A stretch of DNA of 37,808 nucleotides, taken from positions 1 through 37,808 of the forward strand of contig CAIWDQ010000633.1 of NCBI GenBank assembly GCA_903911455.1. Reading direction: 5' to 3'. The notes under the pieces are model-generated. The model was given only the letters and a program-made list of their open reading frames with translations. It ran no database searches and was not told the origin of the DNA. The DNA comes from an uncultured bacterium (GTDB taxonomy: Bacteria; Bacteroidota; Bacteroidia; Bacteroidales; JACABE01). Both the position numbers and the translations under genes were made by a program. Shown piece by piece: positions 18,364-26,173 of this stretch (the first letter of the stretch is position 1; each line of letters opens with the position of its first letter).

Positions 18364-18498
18364 GGGAAATCCCCAGAAATCATATTCAAAATAATATCAC
18401 TATTAAATAAACTCCAAATTGTTTTCTTGTAAAGAATTTTCATAATAATTATTTCAAAAATAAGATTTAATAATAATTTCACTTTTGTGAGATTTAAT

Positions 18499-18528
18499 TT
18501 TGTGATGTCAAAAATAGAAGTAACTTTG
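18499..18528 (+). promoter_or_regulatory. Orphan promoter-like site
   Basis: TTTG (18499-18502), 18 nt, then TAACTTTG (18521-18528) is a near-ideal Bacteroidota promoter on the plus strand. No convincing gene follows within 250 bases, only the 23-codon frame at 18561. It could drive the four-helix-bundle element 280 bases downstream. Confidence 0.4.
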
Positions 18529-18730
18529 CAGCCTGGATTAATAGAAATATCCTGCATTTTATGAAAAAAATAGAATCATATACTCTAAAATCTCACATTG
18601 ATTGTGCCTTCATTTTAACTGTAAATAAGTAATTATTTATACAGAACTGCTTAAGTAAATAGTACGGCAGACAGTTAATAACAAATGTATTAATTGTTAA
18701 ATGAAGGGGAAAGTATTATCTAATTAAAAC

Positions 18731-18776
18731 TAGTACTTAGAATGCCTTGAGTATTTAGAGTATTTAAAGTACTTAG
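18731..18776 (+). repeat. Left 9-bp repeat array and inverted repeat arm
   Basis: Five consecutive 9-mers: TAGTACTTA, GAATGCCTT (diverged), GAGTATTTA, GAGTATTTA and AAGTACTTA. Bases 18750-18776 are the reverse complement of 19182-19208 at 24 of 27 positions, so the two arms could pair around the gene between them. Confidence 0.8.
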
Positions 18777-18809
18777 TTTCCGAGTTAACAGTGCATAAAT
18801 TAATTTCAT

Positions 18810-19169
18810 TTGGAAAACAAGGAATTTGGTCGTTTATTAGAAATCAGAACAAAAACCTTTGCAATTAGTATAATTAAGTTATCAGCATCATTGCCTAATA
18901 CATCAGAAGGCAAGGTGATTAAAAATCAAATTACAAAATCAGGGACAAGTGTTGGTGCAAATTATAGAGAAGCAAATCGTTCGAGAAGTAAAGCTGATTT
19001 TACTAATAAAATTAGGATTTGCGAAAGTGAAGCCAATGAAACAATGTATTGGTTAGAGATAATAAGTGAATTATTTTTAATTGAATCAAACAATTTAAAA
19101 ATAATTATTACTGAAGCTGACGAATTAATTGCAATTTTTACATCTATTAGCTCAAAACTAAGAAACTGA
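18810..19169 (+). CDS. Four-helix-bundle protein of the S23/IVP family
   Basis: A 119-residue all-helical protein of the family first found encoded in intervening sequences of bacterial 23S rRNA genes (PF05635/TIGR02436). Recognisable stretches are KTFAISIIKLSASLP, ITKSGTSVGANYREA and SEANETMYWLEIISELF. The biochemical role of the family is not established. Related small bundles include the Avd accessory protein of diversity-generating retroelements, but no reverse transcriptase is nearby. The start is TTG at 18810; there is an in-frame stop at 18801 and no ATG, so the start must lie in this short interval. The gene is not within rRNA. It is bracketed by inverted arrays of 9-bp repeats, so the 460-bp unit resembles a free-standing IVS-like element. 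Confidence 0.85.
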   Translation: MENKEFGRLLEIRTKTFAISIIKLSASLPNTSEGKVIKNQITKSGTSVGANYREANRSRSKADFTNKIRICESEANETMYWLEIISELFLIESNNLKIIITEADELIAIFTSISSKLRN

Positions 19170-19178
19170 TTCCAATAA

Positions 19179-19208
19179 ACTCTAAATACTCCAAATACTC
19201 TAAATACT
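19179..19208 (-). repeat. Right 9-bp repeat array and inverted repeat arm
   Basis: Three 9-mers, ACTCTAAAT, ACTCCAAAT and ACTCTAAAT, start ten bases after the stop of the four-helix-bundle gene. They are in inverse orientation to the left array and pair with 18750-18776. Confidence 0.8.
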
Positions 19209-19243
19209 TTTTTCTATTTCTTAACAATTTAATACATTTTATT

Positions 19244-20221
19244 ATGCCAGTAGATCATTTAATATTTAGTAATCATTGGAATACTCCATTTTATCATAAC
19301 CAAAAAAGATCATTTGAAACAGGAGGACAGCTTGATCAAGCATTAGAAGCCGAGATTTTAAATCTTAAAATTAAAGCACTATATGATTTTTACAATCCTC
19401 GTTACATAGGTTATAGAGCTTCTTATATGTTTTGGCTTGAGAAAGTTGGAATTTATAGAGGTTCGGGCTCAGTAATAAAAGAAAAGATTGATGCATTAGC
19501 AGGAGCCCAAATAGACAAAGTTGATAAATTTCTGAAAAACGTTTATATAGACGACAAACCAAAATATTTGGAATTAATGTCTGGTGGTAGAGCGCCTTTT
19601 CAGAAAGGTACATATACTAATAAAATTCTTTTTTCAACACAATTAGCTGATGCAATGCTTTTGCGCACAGAATTAGCTCCAATTGCACAAGATTTTAAAG
19701 ATTTTGTAACCAGTTTGGATGATGCAAGAAAAGCACAGCGCATCAACAAACAAAATGTAAAAAATGCAAGTGTTGACCTCGAAAAGAAGCGCGTAATATT
19801 AGCTGATGGTTTATTTTATGTATATGGTGGTTTAATAGTTATCTATTTTGAAACACCTAATGAGATAGCAAAATATTACGAGGTAAATCAAATGTTCGCC
19901 AAAAAAGCCGGACAAGTTATAGTTAATCCTGATGTTACCATTTTAGAATTATTACCATTAGAAACCAAAGAAGCAGGTTTTAATTTCTTACCAACAGATG
20001 AAATCAATGCTTCGGACGTAGGTAATGGTGATATAGAATTCTGGATAACAGACGGGACTCCTCCAAATGTAAATACCAAAAAAGGAACCATACATGCAGG
20101 AGATGAATTTATAATTCGTCCACCCGAATGGGCAACATCCGATTGCAGATACTTATTTTTTAAATGTACCGACAACGAATTTAATACCACTGTGCATTTA
20201 GTAAAGGTAAATCCTGTTTAG
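19244..20221 (+). CDS. Uncharacterised 325-residue protein, helical N-half and beta C-half
   Basis: I do not recognise this protein. It has no signal peptide or membrane segment, so it is probably cytoplasmic. Residues about 30-190 look mostly helical and charged (LDQALEAEILNLKIKALYDF, SLDDARKAQRINKQNVKNAS). A more hydrophobic stretch follows (GLFYVYGGLIVIYFETP). Residues about 225-325 look like a beta-sandwich (DIEFWITDGTPPN, GTIHAGDEFIIRPPEW, CRYLFFKC), possibly FN3/Ig-like. The ATG at 19244 lies 36 bases after the right repeat arm of the four-helix-bundle element, and the gene ends in its own terminator. The spacing and shared orientation allow co-transcription with the bundle gene. No catalytic motif is apparent. 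Confidence 0.75.
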   Translation: MPVDHLIFSNHWNTPFYHNQKRSFETGGQLDQALEAEILNLKIKALYDFYNPRYIGYRASYMFWLEKVGIYRGSGSVIKEKIDALAGAQIDKVDKFLKNVYIDDKPKYLELMSGGRAPFQKGTYTNKILFSTQLADAMLLRTELAPIAQDFKDFVTSLDDARKAQRINKQNVKNASVDLEKKRVILADGLFYVYGGLIVIYFETPNEIAKYYEVNQMFAKKAGQVIVNPDVTILELLPLETKEAGFNFLPTDEINASDVGNGDIEFWITDGTPPNVNTKKGTIHAGDEFIIRPPEWATSDCRYLFFKCTDNEFNTTVHLVKVNPV

Positions 20222-20252
20222 TCATCACAGGATATTTTAATTGTTAATATGT

Positions 20253-20289
20253 CAGGATTAAAGCCGAAAGGTTTTAGTCCTGATTTTTT
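20253..20289 (+). terminator. Rho-independent terminator after the 325-residue gene
   Basis: A 13-bp stem (20253-20265 with 20270-20282, two G-U pairs in RNA) closed by a GAAA tetraloop and followed by T6. It reads CAGGATTAAAGCC and GGTTTTAGTCCTG. Confidence 0.85.
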
Positions 20290-20346
20290 ATTTATATATA
20301 TATGATTTTTATATTAACCTGAAAAAAGTGGGGAAATATCAAAAAC

Positions 20347-21822
20347 CTAAGCTTTCTTAGAAATCCATTCGGCAGGATTCAACTTTTTAGTTCCCTTCCA
20401 AATCTGGAATTGTAGTTCGGTTTTATTATCATCAGATTCTGTATCAATAACACCTATCTTCTGTTTGGTAGTAACTTTATCACCACGCTTAACATACACC
20501 TGCCCAAGATTAGAATAAACCGAAAGATAATCACCATGACGGATAATGATAACCATTAATCCATTAGGACCGGGAAACACTGAGGTGACAACACCATTAA
20601 AAACAGCGCGGGCAGTTGAACCCTTGTTCGTTAAAATATCAATACCATAATTTTCTCTTTTAACATGTGGAAGTTCAGGGTCGGCCCTTACTCCAAAAGT
20701 ACTTGATATAATACCGTTTTCGGTAGGCCAGGGTAAATGTCCTCTGTTCTTAGCAAAATTATTAGAGATTAATTCTTCTTCGGGTGTTGCCGAAATCTCA
20801 TATGTTTTCTTAGGCGTATTTACAACAGTTGGTTCTACTTTTTCTTTTACTTTTTCGGGTATAGTTTCTTTAATTTTAGTGTTTTCTGTCTTGGTAGTTT
20901 TAGTATTCTCTGTTTTAGTAGTTTTAGTTTTTTCTGCTAATCTTGAAGCTTCTATTTTCCTTTTTTCATCAGCCTTTCTCTTTTCATCTAATTTTCTTTT
21001 TTCATCGGCTTTTTTACGCTCTTCAGCTTTTCTTATTTCCTCAGCTTTACGTATTTCTTCGTTAATAACTCTTTCAATTTCTTTCTGGAGTTTTTTAGCT
21101 TCTACTTCTTTCTTTTTAATTGTTTTGATGAGCTCTTTCTCAGTTTTCTGAAGCACTTTAACCGTTTTATTCTTTTCTTCCTTTTCTTTGGTTAATTTTT
21201 GCTTTTCACTCTCCTCATTCCTCAATAATACGCTTTGATCCTTTTTATGATTCTCTAACTCATTCTTCTTTTGAGTAAGTTGATTTTGTTTTGCAATAAT
21301 TAAAGTAACCTGATTTTTGCGATAAGCAGAATATTGTTTAAAATATTTTAATCGTTGATAAGCCTGATTAAAGTTCTCAGAAGAAAAGATAAACATAGTG
21401 TTAGAATATGAATTACGATTCTTATAATAAGCAACTATCATCTTAGAATATTCCTTTTTAAGGGCATCAAGTTCTGCACTTAGCTTTTCAACAGTTTGAG
21501 CCGTTGTAAGAATATCTCCATTTATATTAGTAATTTCATCGCTGATGTTAGAGATAAGTTCTTCGCGTTTATCAATTTTATTTTTAAGAATGGTAAGAGT
21601 TTTCAGAGAAGTCTGTTTCTCTTTTTTGGTTTCTTCAAGTAGTTTGGTGCTATATTGAATTTCTTGTTCTATCCTCTTTTTATTCTCTTGAAGCTTGTTT
21701 TTGTCTTTTTGAGCATTGGATTTATTAACAATAGAAAATAATAAAACTATAAGAATTATTATCCTTAAATGATATGTACTATAGCTCTTTATTAATTTAT
21801 TCATTGTTTTGTTTTGAAGCAT
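20347..21822 (-). CDS. EnvC-like murein hydrolase activator (degenerate LytM/M23)
   Basis: A 491-residue periplasmic protein: signal peptide (ending NKSNAQ), coiled coils at about 40-130 and 160-300 ending in a Lys/Glu/Ala/Arg-rich helix with repeats (ADEKRKLDEKRK), a Thr/Lys linker, and a C-terminal LytM fold at about 385-490. The zinc ligands of active M23 peptidases are missing. HxGxD reads NYGID, the YxHL histidine is replaced in VYSNL, and HxH reads ELQFQ. As in E. coli EnvC, the domain should therefore regulate amidases rather than cut peptidoglycan. Another ATG at 21804 would also give a good signal peptide. The gene lies 15 bases after the DUF4292 gene. Confidence 0.85.
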   Translation of the reverse strand: MLQNKTMNKLIKSYSTYHLRIIILIVLLFSIVNKSNAQKDKNKLQENKKRIEQEIQYSTKLLEETKKEKQTSLKTLTILKNKIDKREELISNISDEITNINGDILTTAQTVEKLSAELDALKKEYSKMIVAYYKNRNSYSNTMFIFSSENFNQAYQRLKYFKQYSAYRKNQVTLIIAKQNQLTQKKNELENHKKDQSVLLRNEESEKQKLTKEKEEKNKTVKVLQKTEKELIKTIKKKEVEAKKLQKEIERVINEEIRKAEEIRKAEERKKADEKRKLDEKRKADEKRKIEASRLAEKTKTTKTENTKTTKTENTKIKETIPEKVKEKVEPTVVNTPKKTYEISATPEEELISNNFAKNRGHLPWPTENGIISSTFGVRADPELPHVKRENYGIDILTNKGSTARAVFNGVVTSVFPGPNGLMVIIIRHGDYLSVYSNLGQVYVKRGDKVTTKQKIGVIDTESDDNKTELQFQIWKGTKKLNPAEWISKKA

Positions 21823-21837
21823 CCAAAGATATAAAAA

Positions 21838-22695
21838 TTATTTCGGAATAATCTCATCATAAGATTCCGGTATAGTAAACGGGAAACTCTGAGGTTCGTC
21901 AATTATACACTTAGTAAATTCTATCTTGATTTTAATTTCTTTTTCGGCACTTATTGCAAGTTCTAATAGTATGGGGAACAGTTGATCTGCTATCTTTTCG
22001 TAGTTGCTATAAGTTGCTTTAAGTTTATTGTTAGCCTTAACTTCTTTTACAGTAACATCATTTATTTTAAAAGTTACAGGATCAAGTGTAATGTTCTCAA
22101 CTAATATTTTATTATGATCATTTAAATTGCGAACATATTTTTTAAGCTTACGACGATTAATAGTACTTAACCTTATTTGATCATTATCTAAGCTTACTTT
22201 AAACTTATCATTCTCGTAGTATTTAAAATCATTTCCTACAATAATTGCTTGTAACATATCAAAGTCAATTGCATTGTTTACAAACCTGTTTATATAATTA
22301 AAGTCACTAATAAAAAACAGTTTATCTTGCCTGTTAATAAACTTAACAGTGTCTTCAGTTATTAAGATCCTTGCTCCTTCAAATCCCATCTTAGAAATAG
22401 AAATCCAGATTACACTATCATGTAACATACGTAATGTTCCGGAGAATGAACTATTGTTAACATCTGTAATATACTCAACATTAAACTTCGCAGACAACCA
22501 TTTATATTTAAACTGGTTTTGTTTCATCTTATCAAAGACATAAGTTGAGTGATTATCTTTCAACGAATCTTTGATAGCTTCTTTTACTTCTGGTGGAGGA
22601 GGTGGAGGTATTATAACCTTAGTTGTTTTGCACGATGAAAGTGCAACCCCCGAAAGTATCGTTAACCATAATATAAGTTTAGTGAGATTATTCAT
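21838..22695 (-). CDS. DUF4292 lipoprotein
   Basis: A 285-residue lipoprotein: the signal peptide ends in a lipobox (LSSC, Cys22), then a Pro-rich linker (PPPPPPEVKEA) leads into a beta-rich domain with FNVEYITDVNNSSFSGTLRM and VIWISISKMGFEGARILIT. This pattern is that of DUF4292, a LolA/LolB-like fold family of Bacteroidota, so a role in lipid or lipoprotein handling is possible but only inferred. Its start overlaps the TPR gene stop by 8 bases, and the EnvC-like gene follows after 15 bases, indicating tight co-expression. Confidence 0.85.
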   Translation of the reverse strand: MNNLTKLILWLTILSGVALSSCKTTKVIIPPPPPPEVKEAIKDSLKDNHSTYVFDKMKQNQFKYKWLSAKFNVEYITDVNNSSFSGTLRMLHDSVIWISISKMGFEGARILITEDTVKFINRQDKLFFISDFNYINRFVNNAIDFDMLQAIIVGNDFKYYENDKFKVSLDNDQIRLSTINRRKLKKYVRNLNDHNKILVENITLDPVTFKINDVTVKEVKANNKLKATYSNYEKIADQLFPILLELAISAEKEIKIKIEFTKCIIDEPQSFPFTIPESYDEIIPK

Positions 22696-24457
22696 ATAGT
22701 TTTTTATCAGCTACTTTTTTATCAAGAAACTCAGAACCTTTGCCGGCACCTTTTGCTTTAATCCAATATTGCAAAGCATTCTCTTTATCGCCTAACTTAT
22801 ACAATACATCACCATAATGTTCTGTGATAATATCGTTGGTTTTTCCACCGGATTCAATTGCTTTTGATATCCATTTCTTAGCATCTTCAAATCTACCTAA
22901 TTTATAAAGAACCCAACCATAAGTATCCTGGTAAGATGAATTATTAGGAACAATATCATTCATCTTCTTAGCCATACTTTCAGCTTCATCCAGATCCTGA
23001 TTTTGTAAAGAGAGATAGTAACTAAAGTTATTTAATACCTCTACATTATCTGGGTCAAGCTTTAATACTTTACGGTATGATTCAAATGATTTATTGTATT
23101 CTTTATTCTTATAATAAATATCTCCTAAATAAGAATTGAACTGTATTAAAAGCTTATCATTATCTACAACAAACTCTCTTCCTTTAGTTAAAGACTTAAT
23201 AGCAACATCAAGTTTATTAAGTTGGAAGTTAGAAATACCGGAGAAAAGATAGATCAAAGGTTGTTCAGGAAATAATTCAATTGCTCTGGCACTTTCATCA
23301 GCTAATGCCTGGGTATTCAGTAATTCGGATTCAATTACAAGGAGAGTTTCCCATACAGGATATTTACTGCTATCTAGAGATATTACTTTTAAAAAGGCTT
23401 CTCTTGCTTCTTTATATTTCTTATCTCTATAAAGAAAATCACCATAAATAGAATAAGCTTTAGCATCCTCTTTGTGTGTCTTTATCAAAATTTCTGACAA
23501 TTCAAATGCTTGATCTTTTAACGAAGAATATATTTCGGTTACAGAATAGTAAGATAGCATAATCTTCATCTTAGTATCAATATCCAGAGCCGGATTAGCA
23601 AACCCAAGCTTCAGTTCCTTATATGATCTATCTTTATTACCAACCTCTCTATAATAACTAGCTAACGAAATATGAATAAATGGATCGTTAGGATTCTTTG
23701 TTAATATCTTATTATATTGTATTAATGCCTTATCATACATCTTCTTCGACATGTATAACTCTGCAATCATAGCATTGTACTTGATAACTTCCGGCATTTG
23801 GGCTGATAGTTTCTCAATCTCATCAACAGCTTTGTTAAACTTATTTAGATTTAGATATATCTTCTCTTTTTGTAGTGAAACACCTTCAGTTAAGCCTATT
23901 TTCTTTTCTATATTATCATACACTTTTAACGCTCCATCCAAGCTTCCTTCTGTAATATAAGCATTAGCCCAGTCGTAGTAATAGTCTATGTTTTCAGGGT
24001 GTCTGTTAACAATTCCTTCTATCACCTTGGTAGCTTCTTTATATTTATTATTTGTTTTATAAAGATCAGCCAACAGTAACTGATACCAGATATTATCTTT
24101 ATCCAGTTCAGCAGCTTTTTGAGAATAAGTAAGAGCATCAGTTGTTTTCTTTTGTATCTCAAATATCCTTGCCATCTGGTAATAAGCGGCTGCGTTCTCC
24201 GGATCTTTATTGATAACTTTAGTGTAAATTCCTAAGGCATCAGTTAAGTTCCCAAGTAATCGTTCTTTTTCAGCATCAATAAAAAGAGCATCGTTATTAA
24301 GCTTATATAAACTCGATAACTGATACTTTTTAGCTTTCCCTTTCTGTGATGATTGTTTCTTTTGATCAGTTGTAGTATTAACGCTTGTTGATTTACACGA
24401 AATAAATAACAATACACTTAATAGCGTAACTAATAGTATCGGTTTGAAGGACTTCAT
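22688..24457 (-). CDS. Tetratricopeptide-repeat lipoprotein
   Basis: About 589 residues from the ATG at 24457; a TTG three codons upstream is less likely. The signal peptide ends in a lipobox (FISC). The rest is a run of about 12 TPR units, clear examples being AAAYYQMARIFEIQKKTTDA, NPNDPFIHISLASYYREVGN and VLNNFSYYLSLQNQDLDEAE. Such proteins act as scaffolds at the membrane. The overlap with the DUF4292 gene suggests the two work together. The partner and function are unknown. Confidence 0.88.
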   Translation of the reverse strand: MKSFKPILLVTLLSVLLFISCKSTSVNTTTDQKKQSSQKGKAKKYQLSSLYKLNNDALFIDAEKERLLGNLTDALGIYTKVINKDPENAAAYYQMARIFEIQKKTTDALTYSQKAAELDKDNIWYQLLLADLYKTNNKYKEATKVIEGIVNRHPENIDYYYDWANAYITEGSLDGALKVYDNIEKKIGLTEGVSLQKEKIYLNLNKFNKAVDEIEKLSAQMPEVIKYNAMIAELYMSKKMYDKALIQYNKILTKNPNDPFIHISLASYYREVGNKDRSYKELKLGFANPALDIDTKMKIMLSYYSVTEIYSSLKDQAFELSEILIKTHKEDAKAYSIYGDFLYRDKKYKEAREAFLKVISLDSSKYPVWETLLVIESELLNTQALADESARAIELFPEQPLIYLFSGISNFQLNKLDVAIKSLTKGREFVVDNDKLLIQFNSYLGDIYYKNKEYNKSFESYRKVLKLDPDNVEVLNNFSYYLSLQNQDLDEAESMAKKMNDIVPNNSSYQDTYGWVLYKLGRFEDAKKWISKAIESGGKTNDIITEHYGDVLYKLGDKENALQYWIKAKGAGKGSEFLDKKVADKKLYE

Positions 24458-24550
24458 TTGTTTCAATAGATTTTCTTTTAATGGTACAGTCGTTTATTCA
24501 GTTTGTGTTCCTATTTATCAGATTAACTGAAAAACATTAATAATATTGTG

Positions 24551-25564
24551 TTAAACATTATAATTTATTGTTGTAAAGTCTCCTATACTTAACTCTTTAA
24601 CGTCACCTTTGTATTCAACATGATTACCTATCATTGAACGATCTATATTGGCATTCCTGATTACTGAATTAGTTTGGATAATGGTATCAGTTATAATAGA
24701 ATCGGATATCTTTGTATTATCACCAATTGAAACATGAGGCCCAATTATTGAATTGATTATTTCAACATTATTACCTATATAACATGGAGGTGTAATTATA
24801 GAATTAGTAAATAAAGCAGTCTCCGACACCAGTTTCTCTGTGTCTTTACTAAGTTCTAATATCCTGTGATTGGTATGAACTGTAGCGTCTTTGTTACCAC
24901 AATCCAGCCATTCATCTACTGTGCCTACCGAAAACTCAGTACCTTTCTTCATCATGTTTTGTAAGCCATCTGTCAACTGATATTCGTTCCCTTTGATGAT
25001 ATTATTATCTATCAGGAACTGTAGTTCGCTTTTCAGATAATCACCATCTTTAAAATAATAAATTCCAATTATGGCTTTATTAGATATAAAGTCTTTAGGT
25101 TTCTCAATAAAGTCGGTTATGATGTTGTTATCATTAGTTTTAACAACTCCAAAAGCACTCGGATCAGCTACTTCGTGTACAAATATTATCCCATCCTTTG
25201 AATGATCCAGTTTAAAGTCAGCTTTAAACAAAGTATCGGCGAAAGCCACAGTTACATTCCCTTTTAACGAATCTGCAGCGCAAAGTATAGCATGTGCTGT
25301 TCCCAATGGTTCATGTTGATAATAGATCTTCCCTTTGGCACCAAGCTTTTCAGCAATTTCTAAGAGTTGCTTTTCAACATCTGCACCGAAATCACCAATT
25401 ATAAAAGCGATTTCTTCAACTTTAGTATTTGCTATTTTAACAATATCTTCAGCTAATCTCTGTACAATAGGCTTGCCGGCTATCGGAATCAAAGGTTTTG
25501 GTATTGTAAGGGTATGAGGACGCATTCTTTTGCCCATACCTGCCATCGGAATTATTATTCTCAT
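24551..25564 (-). CDS. Sugar-phosphate nucleotidyltransferase
   Basis: A 337-residue NTP transferase that would activate a sugar-1-phosphate to an NDP-sugar. The N-terminal Rossmann-like domain opens with the signature PMAGMGKRMRPHTLTIPKPL, and VAFADTLF holds the metal-binding Asp region. Residues about 245-335 form hexapeptide repeats (IIGPHVSIGDNTKISDSIIT) of a left-handed beta-helix. This layout fits glucose-1-phosphate thymidylyl/uridylyl or mannose-1-phosphate guanylyltransferases; the exact substrate cannot be read. It starts 18 bases after the dut stop and is the second gene of that operon. Confidence 0.88.
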   Translation of the reverse strand: MRIIIPMAGMGKRMRPHTLTIPKPLIPIAGKPIVQRLAEDIVKIANTKVEEIAFIIGDFGADVEKQLLEIAEKLGAKGKIYYQHEPLGTAHAILCAADSLKGNVTVAFADTLFKADFKLDHSKDGIIFVHEVADPSAFGVVKTNDNNIITDFIEKPKDFISNKAIIGIYYFKDGDYLKSELQFLIDNNIIKGNEYQLTDGLQNMMKKGTEFSVGTVDEWLDCGNKDATVHTNHRILELSKDTEKLVSETALFTNSIITPPCYIGNNVEIINSIIGPHVSIGDNTKISDSIITDTIIQTNSVIRNANIDRSMIGNHVEYKGDVKELSIGDFTTINYNV

Positions 25565-25582
25565 AGTTTTAGTTCTGTTTAA

Positions 25583-26017
25583 TTAATGTTTACCGGTGTG
25601 TCCGAATCCTCCTGCACCTCTTTCGGTTTCGGCTAATTCATCCACTTTTATCCATTCCGCTTTCTCGTGCGATGCAATTATCATTTGTGCTATTCTTTCG
25701 CCGTCATTAATAACATATTCCGCATTAGAAAGGTTTACAACTATCACTTTTATTTCTCCACGGTAATCGGCGTCAATTGTGCCTGGCGAATTTAAAACTG
25801 TAATGCCATGCTTGTAAGCCATTCCGCTTCTTGGTCGTACTTGTGCTTCGTAACCTACAGGTAATTCAATAAACAATCCTGTTGGTATTAATGCTCTTTC
25901 TAATGGTTTTAATGATACAGATTCAGCGAGTTCTGCTCTTAAGTCCATACCTGCCGATGCATTCGTTTCATAAGCAGGAAGGGGGTGTTTTGAGGTATTT
26001 ACGATCTTTATTTCCAT
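25583..26017 (-). CDS. dut: dUTP diphosphatase
   Basis: Hydrolyses dUTP to dUMP and PPi, keeping uracil out of DNA and feeding thymidylate synthesis; active as a homotrimer. From the ATG at 26017 the protein has 144 residues, the usual length. The five motifs are present: SAGMDLRA (21-28), PRSGMAYKHG (62-71), TVLNSPGTIDADYRGEI (73-89), GERIAQMI (106-113) and RGAGGFGHTGKH (133-144). The frame remains open to an ATG at 26077, but a perfect -7 box lies between the two starts, so the shorter form is preferred. It heads the operon that continues through the EnvC-like gene. Confidence 0.95.
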   Translation of the reverse strand: MEIKIVNTSKHPLPAYETNASAGMDLRAELAESVSLKPLERALIPTGLFIELPVGYEAQVRPRSGMAYKHGITVLNSPGTIDADYRGEIKVIVVNLSNAEYVINDGERIAQMIIASHEKAEWIKVDELAETERGAGGFGHTGKH

Positions 26018-26034
26018 TCCTTTTTTTAAAGAAG

Positions 26035-26042
26035 CAAAAGTA
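26035..26042 (-). promoter_or_regulatory. -7 box of the dut operon
   Basis: The minus strand reads TACTTTTG, a perfect TAnnTTTG match 17 bases before the ATG at 26017. A weak TTC lies 17-18 nt further upstream. It places transcription start after the longer candidate start codon. Confidence 0.5.
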
Positions 26043-26135
26043 GTTATTTTAATCAAATTGAACTTAGAAAGTTTCATATTTTTAACTAAACTTCATATTT
26101 ATATCCAAATATATAAAACTTATGAGATTATTTAT

Positions 26136-26143
26136 TACATTTG
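26136..26143 (+). promoter_or_regulatory. -7 box of the FkbM methyltransferase gene
   Basis: TACATTTG matches TAnnTTTG perfectly. The TTG at 26141, which also opens the reading frame, is part of this box, so translation should begin at the ATG at 26174. The box is divergent from the dut promoter, about 100 bases away. Confidence 0.5.
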
Positions 26144-26173
26144 ACGAAGTTTTGGTTAATACACAATAGCTAT

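Larger units (their letters stand above)
17991..18809. other. Repeat-rich 819-bp gap after cysN
   Basis: No convincing gene. In order the gap holds: four 8-mers of the type GGYGAWTT (18003-18034); one arm of a dispersed palindromic repeat (18049-18080); a 41-bp minisatellite (18200-18363); an orphan promoter-like site (18499-18528); and the left 9-bp repeat array of the four-helix-bundle element (18731-18776). A 23-codon frame, MKKIESYTLK..., at 18561-18632 lies just after the promoter-like site and may be the remnant of a gene start. Confidence 0.6.

Noticed and set aside
18345..18557. A 70-codon minus-strand frame.
   Set aside because: It overlaps the end of the 41-bp repeat and the promoter-like site, is low-complexity, and has no recognisable features.
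18810..20221. Diversity-generating retroelement, since the four-helix-bundle protein resembles Avd.
   Set aside because: No reverse transcriptase and no template/variable repeat pair is seen in the window.
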